The notes: generated by a model not told the origin, from the sequence alone. A stretch of DNA of 6,619 bases from JAQIBY01 sp964418565 (GCA_964418565.1 CAYQMB010000134.1:1-6619); one strand, 5' to 3'; positions 1-6,619 are shown, counted from the first letter of the stretch. Made by a program: numbers and translations.

Positions 1-1126
1 GGTGAGTGCCGAGCGCTACATTAACGATGAACTCAAAGAGTATGAATCACGTATCCTTGGCGCTGAAGAAAAAATTCTGGAACTGGAACAAAAACTGTTT
101 ACTGAACTGGTTCTTGCTCTGGCCGAGTATACAGAAGCCATCCAACTGAATGCAAGCCTGATTGCCCGCATGGATTGCCTGCTGTCTTATGCGAAATCAG
201 CGGATGTCCACAATTACCATAAACCGGAAATCAATGACAGCCTTAGCCTGCATATTCACCAGGGAAGACATCCGGTAATTGAGCAGCAACTGCCTGCAGA
301 TGAACAATACGTGGCCAACGACGTGCTACTGGATAACGACAATCAGCAGATTATGATGATTACGGGACCCAATATGTCTGGTAAATCTGCTTTGCTAAGG
401 CAAACAGCGCTGATATCCCTGATGGCACAGACCGGTTGCTTTGTTCCGGCAGAATCTGCATCACTCGGGGTAGTGGATAAAATATTTACCAGGGTAGGGG
501 CCTCCGACAACATTTCCCTGGGGGAATCAACCTTTATGGTGGAAATGAACGAAGCGGCCAATATTCTGAACAACATCAGCGAACGCAGCCTTATTTTACT
601 GGATGAACTGGGTCGCGGAACCAGCACCTACGATGGCATCAGCATTGCCTGGGCCATAGCAGAATACATTCACGAGCACCCCAAAGCCCATGCAAAAACC
701 CTGTTTGCTACTCACTACCATGAGCTGAATGAAATGGAAAAATCTTTTTCCAGGGTACGGAATTTTAATGTGTCGGTGAAAGAGATTGATAACAATATTT
801 TGTTCCTCAGAACGCTTGAACCCGGTGGAAGCGAGCACAGTTTCGGGATTCATGTGGCGCAAATGGCCGGTATGCCTCCTTCCGTTGTGCAGCGTGCAAA
901 TGAAATTCTCGAACAACTGGAGGCCGGATCCTCAGACAGAAACATGAGCCGCCCGACAAATAAAATCCGCAATGAGCGGGAAGGCATGCAAATGACCATG
1001 TTTCAACTGGATGATCCTGTTCTGAAAGACATCCGCGATCAGATCAAAGACATTGACGTTAACAACCTCACACCTGTTGAGGCGCTCAATAAACTGAATG
1101 AAATCAAGAAACTTTCCGGCTTATAA
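1..1126 (+). CDS. mutS: DNA mismatch repair ATPase MutS, C-terminal part (5' truncated by window edge)
   Basis: MutS recognises mismatches and small loops in the cytoplasm and, with MutL, starts post-replicative repair. The reading frame is open to the left edge. The GTG at 2-4 is inside the gene (the residues after it match the AERYI/ELKEYE clamp-core region), so it is not the start. By comparison with E. coli MutS (853 aa), roughly the first 490 residues are missing, including the mismatch-reading and connector domains. Numbering from codon 2-4, the visible part has the end of the clamp/lever (about 1-85), the ATPase entry HPVIE (90-94), Walker A GPNMSGKS (122-129), the GESTFMVEM signature (174-182), Walker B LILLDE followed by LGRGTSTYDG (197-212), the THYH switch histidines (237-240), and the dimerisation helix-turn-helix GIHVAQMAGMP (282-292). 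A C-terminal tail ends in LNKLNEIKKLSGL. All key ATPase residues are intact and no frameshift is seen. The TAA stop is at 1124-1126. It converges with the large minus-strand gene. Confidence 0.97.
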   Translation, partial: VSAERYINDELKEYESRILGAEEKILELEQKLFTELVLALAEYTEAIQLNASLIARMDCLLSYAKSADVHNYHKPEINDSLSLHIHQGRHPVIEQQLPADEQYVANDVLLDNDNQQIMMITGPNMSGKSALLRQTALISLMAQTGCFVPAESASLGVVDKIFTRVGASDNISLGESTFMVEMNEAANILNNISERSLILLDELGRGTSTYDGISIAWAIAEYIHEHPKAHAKTLFATHYHELNEMEKSFSRVRNFNVSVKEIDNNILFLRTLEPGGSEHSFGIHVAQMAGMPPSVVQRANEILEQLEAGSSDRNMSRPTNKIRNEREGMQMTMFQLDDPVLKDIRDQIKDIDVNNLTPVEALNKLNEIKKLSGL

Positions 1127-1131
1127 TCTTG

Positions 1132-1222
1132 CACTAACCTTCAGGATCGTACCTATCAGCTTGTTCGCTTAATTTGAAAAAGAACTGTACAGCAAGGGAT
1201 TGAAACGACACTGAAGGTTGTG
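1132..1222 (+). repeat. Imperfect inverted repeat bracketing copy 1
   Basis: The arm AACCTTCAG (1136-1144) is the perfect reverse complement of CTGAAGGTT (1211-1219). Pairing extends outward by CAC (1132-1134) with GTG (1220-1222) across a bulged T at 1135, giving 12 pairs. About 66 bases separate the arms. This could be the stem of a structured transcript downstream of mutS or the terminal repeats of a small non-autonomous element. No target-site duplication is evident. The pairing is seen directly; the function is not known. Confidence 0.55.
1147..1215 (+). repeat. Intergenic direct repeat, copy 1
   Basis: This 69-base copy aligns with 1373-1440 at about 90% identity: 62 of 69 columns match, with six substitutions (five of them transitions) and one single-base gap in the A-rich part. 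The core at 1183-1205 is identical in both copies and contains the perfect 8-bp palindrome CTGTACAG (1185-1192) followed by GCAAGGGATTGAAA. The strand is arbitrary. I do not recognise the family. Its position between convergent genes and its divergence suggest a dispersed intergenic element rather than a coding repeat. Confidence 0.85.
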
Positions 1223-1238
1223 TTAAAGAAATTGTCCG

Positions 1239-1338
1239 NNNNNNNNNNNNNNNNNNNNNNNNNNNNNNNNNNNNNNNNNNNNNNNNNNNNNNNNNNNNNN
1301 NNNNNNNNNNNNNNNNNNNNNNNNNNNNNNNNNNNNNN
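1239..1338. other. Assembly gap, exactly 100 N
   Basis: The run of unknown bases is exactly 100 long, a conventional placeholder for a scaffold join of unknown size, so the true distance is not known. Related repeat copies lie on both sides, which suggests the assembler broke on repetitive sequence. Any frame spanning this run is meaningless. Confidence 0.95.
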
Positions 1339-1372
1339 GTTGTGTACCAGCACAGGCCTCGAACCTTTATGT

Positions 1373-1440
1373 TCGTATCTATCAACTTGTTCGTTTAATT
1401 TAAAAAAAACTGTACAGCAAGGGATTGAAATGACCCTGAA
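1373..1440 (+). repeat. Intergenic direct repeat, copy 2
   Basis: This is the second copy, 68 bases, in the same orientation as 1147-1215. The palindrome CTGTACAG recurs at 1410-1417 inside the identical core (1408-1430). Compared with copy 1 it carries C-to-T and G-to-A differences and a longer uninterrupted A run. The 9-bp inverted arms that bracket copy 1 are not present here; the right flank reads CTGAATTGG instead of CTGAAGGTT. It ends 16 bases before the A-tract of the terminator. Confidence 0.85.
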
Positions 1441-1456
1441 TTGGAGGTTTTACTAC

Positions 1457-1500
1457 AAAAAAAAACATCCCGACGAAAACGCCGGGATGCTTTATTTTAT
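1457..1500 (-). terminator. Rho-independent terminator of the surface-protein gene, possibly bidirectional
   Basis: The arms CATCCCG (1466-1472) and CGGGATG (1483-1489) form a perfect 7-bp stem. After an A/C mismatch, two further pairs (1474-1475 with 1480-1481) close an AAAA loop. On the minus strand the stem is followed by nine T (complement of the A run 1457-1465), a textbook intrinsic terminator starting 23 bases after the stop of the large gene. On the plus strand the stem is followed by CTTTATTTTAT, a weaker U-rich tail that could also stop transcription arriving from mutS. Confidence 0.88.
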
Positions 1501-1512
1501 AGTGGGTGTGAA

Positions 1513-4500
1513 TTACTGTACGACAATCTTACGGTTGTACTGTTTGTCGCCTGCATTGATGCGCAGGTTGTAAAGGCCGTCTGCCATACCTTCAATGTTG
1601 ATGTCTTCGCTGATGCTGGTGACATCGTCAAGTTTGATTTCACGAACAACCTGACCGCTGCTGCTGACAATTGTCAGTACAACGTCCTGACGTTCAGCCA
1701 GTGTCATGCTAACAGCAAACTGACCTTCGTTCGGGTTCGGATATACAGCAAGTGAGCTGTTATCAAACGCATCCATACCAACATTAAGTCTGACAAAGAC
1801 AGAATCTTCAACAGAGCAACCTTCGGTGGTAACTGTGAGGTAATACCATCCGTCAGCGTTTACCTGCAGCATGGAAAGTGTTTCACCATCGCCCCAGAGG
1901 TAATCAGGACTCAGACTTGCTGAATCGGGTGTGTAAACAACATCCGGCTGTATGGTATACGGATATTCGCTAACATTGATGGTATCGTTCACAGCGTCCT
2001 GGAATTGGATTTCCTGGTCGAAGTTTACAATGTAACCTTCAAGGGTATCGTTGTCTGCATTCATATCAGCAGCATAGGTGATAGCAGCTGTCCAGTTATA
2101 GGTTCCGATAGCGGATAAATCAACAGTGCCTGTTGTTGTACCTGACCAGGATTCTCCCGGAAGCAGGTCTTCAGACAAGGTGATGTCTTCGTCAATCATT
2201 GGTGTACCTTCACTGGTTACTGTGAAGTTTACAATCTCACCAGATGCGATTGTAGTTTCCCCGACATTATCGAATTGTACGGGAATAACTTCGCTGGCTG
2301 TGAGTTCGCAATCAATACCACTGCTTGGCTCAATGAGAGCGAGATCAGTGACAGGTTCAGTACAAGTTGGAGTAAAGCTAAAGAAAACACTGCCGTCAGT
2401 AATTGTATCAGCAGAATCCATAAATAGTAATTCATTAGAATATGGATCATAAATGGTGAATTCTACTTCATAATCAAATGTTGAGCCACTGTGCCATACA
2501 AGATCAGTAATGAATCCCTCACAAAGTGCCTGATAAACAGTATCAGTTTCTCCGCCGGTCATTCCAATCTGACCTACTTCAACTCCACCTTGCATAATAC
2601 TAATGTATGATCCGTTCCAGCCGTCGCCGTAACTGTCAAACAGGTCGAAACCAAAGTCACACTGGTCTGCAGCAGGGCAGAGTTCAGTAGTGAAGGTAAC
2701 AGGACCTTCAAGGTCGCTGAGCTCACTGCTTCCGCAATCTGCTTGTACGTATACGTCATAAACAGTACCTGCAGTAAGGCCTGTAAGTGTATAAGGAATA
2801 GCATCAGCCATTTCAGTAGTGCCTTCAGTGAGAGGATCAAATCCGGTTTCTCCATAAATGATATTCCACATGGAGGCTGTACCGTTTTCAGTCCAGCTAA
2901 TTGTTGCTTCTGTTGAAGTAACAGAGTTGGCCTGAATTGCGGTAGGTCCGGCGCATGAAGGAATCTCAATAACTTCAACATTGTCAACAAAGAGATCATT
3001 GTCAGCATTGGAAACAGTACTTTCACCATAGAAAGCAATTTTCACTTCATTGGTATATCCAGTCAGATCAATAATAACATGTTCACCATTGGTAGGAATG
3101 TCATTATATACATAGGATGATCCTGCATTATCCCAACGACGCAGAGTGTTGGCTTCTGTCCAGGTTGATCCGCCATCAGTAGAAATCACAACAGCAAATA
3201 CATCATCATCACCATCCATTTCGGCTGGTGCGTTGTTGTAATAATCTGTGAGGGCGAGATCAAACTCAAGCTGGTAGGCAGTCGAACCATCACCGAGATC
3301 CAGTGCCGGTGAGATCATCCAGTCATCACGACTGGTGCCATAGATATTTACCCTGGCAGCTTGTGAATTTGATGTATTGTTGGCAAAATCATCACCTGCC
3401 CAGGCACTGGAGGTAGAACCACTTAAATCGATAGGATCAGACAGAAGTGATTGGGACTCAGACCAGCAGTCAGGAATAAAACTGTTGAACTCTTCCAGGA
3501 ATGGAACGAGGTAAGTTTCACATTCAGTTGTAAATACGAATTCACTTGACCATGCAGATCCACATGATGACTGAATATAGAAATAATACGTAGTATTCGA
3601 TGTCAAACCACTGATATTATATGGTTTTGTTGTTGTCAGTTCATTAGCAATAATATCACCATCTACAGTAGTTGGATCAATGGATGTTGTAGACAACTTA
3701 ACGTACCACTCAGTTTGTCCATAGGCTGTCCAGTCAATTTGTGCAATATCTGAATCAATGCCGGTTAAGACAAGGTCAGTTGGCATTGGACAGGCACTTG
3801 CTGTTGTAAATGCAACAGGACCAGTAAGGCTGCTGAGATCGCCAGAGCCACAATCAGACTGAATGTAAACATCATAGTCGGTTTCAGCTGTAAGACCTGT
3901 GATGGTATACGGAATAGTATTGGCTGCAACAGTAGTGCCTTCAGTAGTCGGGTCAAATCCGGGTGCACCATAAATGATATTCCAGTTTGTTGCAGATCCG
4001 GGTTCCGTCCAGCTAAGAGTTGCTTCAGTGTCAGTATATGACTCTACAACCAATTCTATTGGTGTGTAGCATGAAGGTGCTTCATCAATGCTGACATCAT
4101 CAATGGCTATATCATCGTAGAAGTCATCTCCGTTTAGTGTTTCATCGGCTCTGAAGCGTATTTGAATAGTACCGCCTGCATAGGCTGAGAGATCAATAAT
4201 TCTTTCTTCCCAGCCGTTGGTGTTGCCGGAATAAACTGCAACATCATCATTCCATGCAGATCCGTCCCATACGTCAATGCTAAGCGTCATGTTAATACCA
4301 CTTCCTTCATCATCGCTGAAAAGCCAGAAGTATAAAGCAGGTGTGGTGAGGCTTGTCACATCAATTTCAGGGGTTAGCATGCTAATAGTATCTGAATTTG
4401 GAGTTGAGTCGTCAACCCATGCATAGATTCCACTACCGGTTGTATGATCTGCATCCGGGCCGTGGCCTGCACTTGTTCCAAACTCCCACTGCTCGTCATA

Positions 4501-6619
4501 GCTTTCATTGATCCAGCACAAGGGAGTTTCCCCTGATTCGAAATCTTCAAAATAGGGGGCTGGTATAACACCACATTCAGTAAGTACAGTAACAGGAGGT
4601 GCAAAGTCACTTAAGTCACCGCCTCCACAATCAGCCTGTACATAAACATCATATTCTGTGCTTGCATCAAGGCCTGTGATCGTGTATGGTATGGCATCTG
4701 CAACTACTAAGGTCCCTTCAGATGTGGGATCAAAACCCGGTGCACCATAAACTATATTCCATGTGGTTGCACCACTGTTTTCTGTCCAGGTAAGGGTTGC
4801 TTCTGTCTGCGTTGTAGATACAACTGCCAGATCGCTAACCATGAAGCAGGAAGGAGCCTCTTTCACAGAAACATCATCAATAGCAACATCATCATCATAA
4901 TCGGTGCCATTGTTTTCATCAACCACAAAACGAAGCTGGATGGGGCCGGTAATTGTCAATGTACTAAGATCAACAGTTATATATTCCCAACCGCCGTCAA
5001 CGGTATTGGTGTCGTTGAAAAATACATCATTATTCCATGCAGCACCATCCCAAACATCGACAGAGAAGTCAACATTGGTTTCACCTTCATTATTACTGAT
5101 GAGATAAAAGCTAAGTTCAGGTGTGGTTAAAGCACTGATATCAATCATGGGTGAGAGCAATTCTGTACCTACTTCGTGTGGTGAAGAATCATCCACCCAG
5201 GCCATATAGCCACCACTTGGGGTTGCACCTGTAATGGTTCCGTTATCACCAATGTGTTCATCGCCTGGAGCATCGGTGAATTCCCAGTCTTCTGCGTTTG
5301 AAGCTCCCTGTGACCAGCAAGTTGGAATTGCACCTGCGTTTTCAAAGTCTTCAGTGAAGGGAGCAACAAATGTATTGCATTCTGTTGTGAAATTAACAGG
5401 GCCGTCCATACTACTAAGATCAGTACCGCAGTCGGGCTGAACATACACATCATATTCAGTTGCTTCTGTCAGTCCTGTAATTGTGTAAGGGATTGCACCA
5501 GCAACTTCAGTTGTTCCTTCAGTGGTTGGGTCAAAACCGGGAGCACCGTAAATGACATTCCATGAAGTGGCAGAACCGTTTTCTGTCCAGCTGAAGGTGG
5601 CTTCTGTAGTAGTAATAGCGTCCAGTGCTAAATCAGTTGGAGCAGGGCAGTTAATTTCAAGTAACTGGAAATCATCAATGCCAAAGCCATAATAAGTTGC
5701 ATCAGAATAGGTCTGATAGAAAGCAATGTATATGTTCTGACCATCATAAGCTCCCAGGCTTAACTGATGCTTGGTCCAGTCTGTGTTGGTACAGTCGAAG
5801 GTGCCAAGGTTATCGGTAAAGCTTGCAATGGCAGTATCAGTTGTTGACACAAGTACATCATACGTGTTGTTGTAGCTTGCGCTTTCAACCACATCCCACC
5901 ATTCAACAAAAAGATTAGCAGAGTTTACTGATATCTCAGGAGAAATCAGATAGTCATCGTTGTTTCCCGTACCGTGAGCAGTCCATGCTCCGGAGTGGGG
6001 TGTGATGTAGGCGTCATCCTGTTCCCAGGTATAACTATCTCCGTCATTGTTTCTGATAGTCCAGCACCATGTTGTCCAGTCACCGTCAAAATCTTCCAGA
6101 TAAGGGAAGGTAGTGATAGCACTACAATCGGCATCTGTAGTAAAGTTTAGCGGACCAGCCATAGTACTAAGGTCGCCACTACCACAATCAGTCTGTACGT
6201 ATACATCATAACTGGTTCCGTCAGTCAATCCTGTAATGGTGTATGGAATAGCACCGGCAACTACGGTAGTTCCTTCAGTGGTCGGGTCAAAACCGGGAGC
6301 ACCATAAATCACATTCCATGCAGTGGCAGAACCGTTTTCAGTCCAGCTCAATGTAGCTTCTGTAGCTGTATTTGCGTCGAGTGTTAAACCGGTTGGAGCA
6401 AGGCAGGTGATTTCTTCTACTGCCAGGTTGTCAACAAATAAGTTGTTAAAGCCGTAGTCACTCGAACCGGTAATCCGAATTTGGGTTGTAGCAGTAGTTC
6501 CGGAAAGTAAAATACTTTCTTCTGTCCAGTCAGAGATGTTGCCATCTTGTTCCTGATAAAAAATCTCATTCCAGGTTGTACCATCGGTTGTCATTTCAAC
6601 TTTCAGCCAAAGGTCAGCA
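1513..6619 (-). CDS. Giant T9SS-secreted modular surface protein (FN3 and choice-of-anchor J repeats), 5' truncated by window edge
   Basis: The frame is open to the right edge. The first in-window Met (codon 6592-6594) lies inside a jelly-roll module, so the start and signal peptide lie outside. Residue numbers below count from that Met; 1,693 residues follow it, ending at TAA 1513-1515. Order: partial jelly roll (to 62), FN3-1 (64-154), jelly roll 1 (155-314), FN3-2 (316-404), jelly roll 2 (405-582), FN3-3 (583-672), jelly roll 3 (673-841), FN3-4 (842-931), divergent FN3-5 (935-1023), jelly roll 4 (1024-1213), FN3-6 (1214-1303), DSYGDGWNG domain (1305-1411), CARDB-like domain (1412-1527), PKD/Ig-like domain (1528-1607), T9SS type A sorting domain (about 1612-1693). 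The protein should cross the outer membrane by T9SS and be anchored or released. The modules suggest adhesion or glycan/protein binding, but no ligand can be named and no catalytic domain is visible here. An enzyme or other domain could sit in the missing N-terminus. The composition is extremely acidic. Confidence 0.93.
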   Translation of the reverse strand, partial: ADLWLKVEMTTDGTTWNEIFYQEQDGNISDWTEESILLSGTTATTQIRITGSSDYGFNNLFVDNLAVEEITCLAPTGLTLDANTATEATLSWTENGSATAWNVIYGAPGFDPTTEGTTVVAGAIPYTITGLTDGTSYDVYVQTDCGSGDLSTMAGPLNFTTDADCSAITTFPYLEDFDGDWTTWCWTIRNNDGDSYTWEQDDAYITPHSGAWTAHGTGNNDDYLISPEISVNSANLFVEWWDVVESASYNNTYDVLVSTTDTAIASFTDNLGTFDCTNTDWTKHQLSLGAYDGQNIYIAFYQTYSDATYYGFGIDDFQLLEINCPAPTDLALDAITTTEATFSWTENGSATSWNVIYGAPGFDPTTEGTTEVAGAIPYTITGLTEATEYDVYVQPDCGTDLSSMDGPVNFTTECNTFVAPFTEDFENAGAIPTCWSQGASNAEDWEFTDAPGDEHIGDNGTITGATPSGGYMAWVDDSSPHEVGTELLSPMIDISALTTPELSFYLISNNEGETNVDFSVDVWDGAAWNNDVFFNDTNTVDGGWEYITVDLSTLTITGPIQLRFVVDENNGTDYDDDVAIDDVSVKEAPSCFMVSDLAVVSTTQTEATLTWTENSGATTWNIVYGAPGFDPTSEGTLVVADAIPYTITGLDASTEYDVYVQADCGGGDLSDFAPPVTVLTECGVIPAPYFEDFESGETPLCWINESYDEQWEFGTSAGHGPDADHTTGSGIYAWVDDSTPNSDTISMLTPEIDVTSLTTPALYFWLFSDDEGSGINMTLSIDVWDGSAWNDDVAVYSGNTNGWEERIIDLSAYAGGTIQIRFRADETLNGDDFYDDIAIDDVSIDEAPSCYTPIELVVESYTDTEATLSWTEPGSATNWNIIYGAPGFDPTTEGTTVAANTIPYTITGLTAETDYDVYIQSDCGSGDLSSLTGPVAFTTASACPMPTDLVLTGIDSDIAQIDWTAYGQTEWYVKLSTTSIDPTTVDGDIIANELTTTKPYNISGLTSNTTYYFYIQSSCGSAWSSEFVFTTECETYLVPFLEEFNSFIPDCWSESQSLLSDPIDLSGSTSSAWAGDDFANNTSNSQAARVNIYGTSRDDWMISPALDLGDGSTAYQLEFDLALTDYYNNAPAEMDGDDDVFAVVISTDGGSTWTEANTLRRWDNAGSSYVYNDIPTNGEHVIIDLTGYTNEVKIAFYGESTVSNADNDLFVDNVEVIEIPSCAGPTAIQANSVTSTEATISWTENGTASMWNIIYGETGFDPLTEGTTEMADAIPYTLTGLTAGTVYDVYVQADCGSSELSDLEGPVTFTTELCPAADQCDFGFDLFDSYGDGWNGSYISIMQGGVEVGQIGMTGGETDTVYQALCEGFITDLVWHSGSTFDYEVEFTIYDPYSNELLFMDSADTITDGSVFFSFTPTCTEPVTDLALIEPSSGIDCELTASEVIPVQFDNVGETTIASGEIVNFTVTSEGTPMIDEDITLSEDLLPGESWSGTTTGTVDLSAIGTYNWTAAITYAADMNADNDTLEGYIVNFDQEIQFQDAVNDTINVSEYPYTIQPDVVYTPDSASLSPDYLWGDGETLSMLQVNADGWYYLTVTTEGCSVEDSVFVRLNVGMDAFDNSSLAVYPNPNEGQFAVSMTLAERQDVVLTIVSSSGQVVREIKLDDVTSISEDINIEGMADGLYNLRINAGDKQYNRKIVVQ
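1516..1761 (-). other. T9SS type A C-terminal sorting domain
   Basis: The last 82 or so residues show the diagnostic order YPNPNEGQF (1618-1626), a strand with VVLTIVSSSGQVV (1638-1650), then MADGLYNLRI (1670-1679) and a terminal KQYNRKIVV strand (1684-1692). This is the signal read by the type IX secretion machinery; in characterised members it is cleaved by the PorU sortase and the cargo is attached to A-LPS or released. Five of the protein's 23 Lys/Arg after residue 1640 cluster in this small domain, in contrast to the acidic repeat array. Confidence 0.95.
1774..2361 (-). other. CARDB-like then PKD/Ig-like stalk domains
   Basis: Residues 1412-1527 resemble a CARDB/Ig-like adhesion domain: VTDLALIEPSSG start, VPVQFDNVGETTI-type strand with a G-E-T turn, LLPGESWSG, and a D-N-D-T-L-E-G close. 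Residues 1528-1607 resemble PKD/Ig-like modules that often precede T9SS sorting domains: SPDYLWGDGET, then DGWYYLTVTTEGCSVEDSV. Together they probably form a stalk between the repeat array and the sorting domain. The names are by resemblance only. Confidence 0.6.
2362..2682 (-). other. DSYGDGWNG-motif domain of the surface protein
   Basis: Residues 1305-1411 carry the sequence DSYGDGWNG (codons at 2611-2637), flanked by Cys residues (1306, 1312, 1358, 1411) and beta-rich sequence. Similar DS.GDGWNG motifs recur in extracellular proteins of Bacteroidota. The Asp/Asn/Gly arrangement resembles a metal-binding loop, but calcium binding is only an inference. I cannot assign a named family with confidence. 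Confidence 0.6.
2686..6405 (-). repeat. Six fibronectin type III modules (intragenic repeat family)
   Basis: FN3 copies lie at 6133-6405, 5383-5649, 4579-4848, 3802-4071, 3526-3792 and 2686-2955. Five share a consensus: Cys start, TEATLSWTE, a W-N-I/V-I/V-YG strand, GFDPTTEGT, IPYTITGL, YDVYVQ.DCG, and a final FTT. The fifth in gene order (3526-3792) is divergent: it keeps WT, DPTT, NISGL and SCG but lacks the YGAPGFDP block. Copies 1 and 2 remain similar at DNA level (for example 6281-6345 against 5529-5592), which indicates recent duplication. FN3 modules in bacterial exported proteins usually act as spacers or binding surfaces. Confidence 0.92.
2956..6619 (-). repeat. Jelly-roll modules of the choice-of-anchor J / cleaved-adhesin / MAM-like type
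   Basis: One partial copy (6406-6619) and four complete ones (5653-6132, 4849-5382, 4072-4578, 2956-3525) precede FN3 modules. Hallmarks are an entry such as PYFEDFESG or PFTEDFENA, then a CW dipeptide, a central SP.ID or SPALDL strand, and a closing strand with the pattern IDDV or VDNV followed by E-rich residues. Copies 2 and 3 are closest to each other (VWDGAAWNNDV against VWDGSAWNDDV; both end in AIDDVS and EAPSC). These folds occur in gingipain/haemagglutinin adhesins and many T9SS cargo proteins; here the ligand is unknown. The family assignment rests on pattern recognition, not a profile search. Confidence 0.8.

Larger units (their letters stand above)
1127..1512. other. Convergent intergenic region with repeats, assembly gap and terminator
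   Basis: This 386-base stretch between the stop of mutS and the stop of the minus-strand surface-protein gene has no convincing coding sequence. The frames that cross it run through the N gap and lack protein-like composition or a ribosome binding site. It holds two diverged copies of a direct repeat (1147-1215 and 1373-1440), an inverted repeat around the first copy, 100 N, and a hairpin terminator next to the downstream gene end. Confidence 0.85.

Noticed and set aside
2..4. GTG as the start codon of the mutS fragment
   Set aside because: The residues at and after it align with the interior of MutS and the frame is open to the window edge, so this is a truncation artefact.
1183..1205. The repeat core ends in GGGATTGAAA(C), resembling the 3' end of many CRISPR repeats.
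   Set aside because: The repeated block is 68-69 bases, the copies are diverged, only two are seen, the sequence between them is not spacer-sized as far as visible, and no cas gene is present. The resemblance is short enough to be chance.
1360..1375. Small hairpin CGAAC-CTTTAT-GTTCG just before repeat copy 2
   Set aside because: A 5-bp stem with no U tract is too weak to call a terminator, and copy 1 has no equivalent, so it may be chance.
1134..1573. Small open frames crossing the intergenic region on both strands
   Set aside because: They run through 100 N, consist largely of repeat sequence or antisense of the large gene, and have no recognisable protein features.
2126..5453. Several 60-150 codon frames inside the large gene in other frames
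   Set aside because: They are shadows of the repetitive, stop-poor coding sequence and have Leu/Ser-rich translations without domain features or plausible ribosome binding sites.
6592..6594. ATG as the start of the large minus-strand gene
   Set aside because: The frame stays open to 6619 and the residues before it (DLWLKVE) complete a jelly-roll strand. No signal peptide follows it. The true start is outside the window.

Overview
The window most likely comes from a member of the Bacteroidota, probably a draft or metagenome-assembled genome. Three things point there: a Bacteroidota-style MutS C-terminus, a giant surface protein ending in a type IX secretion (T9SS) type A sorting domain, and a run of exactly 100 N that looks like a scaffold gap. 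T9SS is essentially confined to this phylum and its close relatives. Genus or species cannot be read from the sequence.

Layout. Positions 1-1126 (+) hold the C-terminal 375 or so codons of mutS, which enters from the left edge. Positions 1127-1512 are an intergenic region between convergent genes. It contains two diverged copies of a 68-69 bp direct repeat on either side of the 100-N gap, a long-range inverted repeat around the first copy, and a strong hairpin terminator. Positions 1513-6619 (-) hold the C-terminal part, over 1,700 residues, of a very large secreted modular protein whose N-terminus lies beyond the right edge.

The large protein alternates jelly-roll modules (choice-of-anchor J / cleaved-adhesin / MAM-like) with fibronectin type III modules. 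It then has a domain with a DSYGDGWNG signature, a CARDB-like Ig domain, a PKD/Ig-like domain and the T9SS sorting domain. It is extremely acidic (about 280 Asp+Glu against 23 Lys+Arg by hand count in 1,693 residues), and its cysteine pairs have almost invariant spacing.

The two genes are not functionally linked. MutS is cytoplasmic mismatch-repair machinery; the other protein is predicted to be exported and either surface-attached or released. They converge on the shared intergenic region, so no operon is implied. I see no clear new enzymatic or defence system. The parts that merit a second look are the intergenic repeat element at the assembly gap and the cysteine and acidity architecture of the repeat protein.
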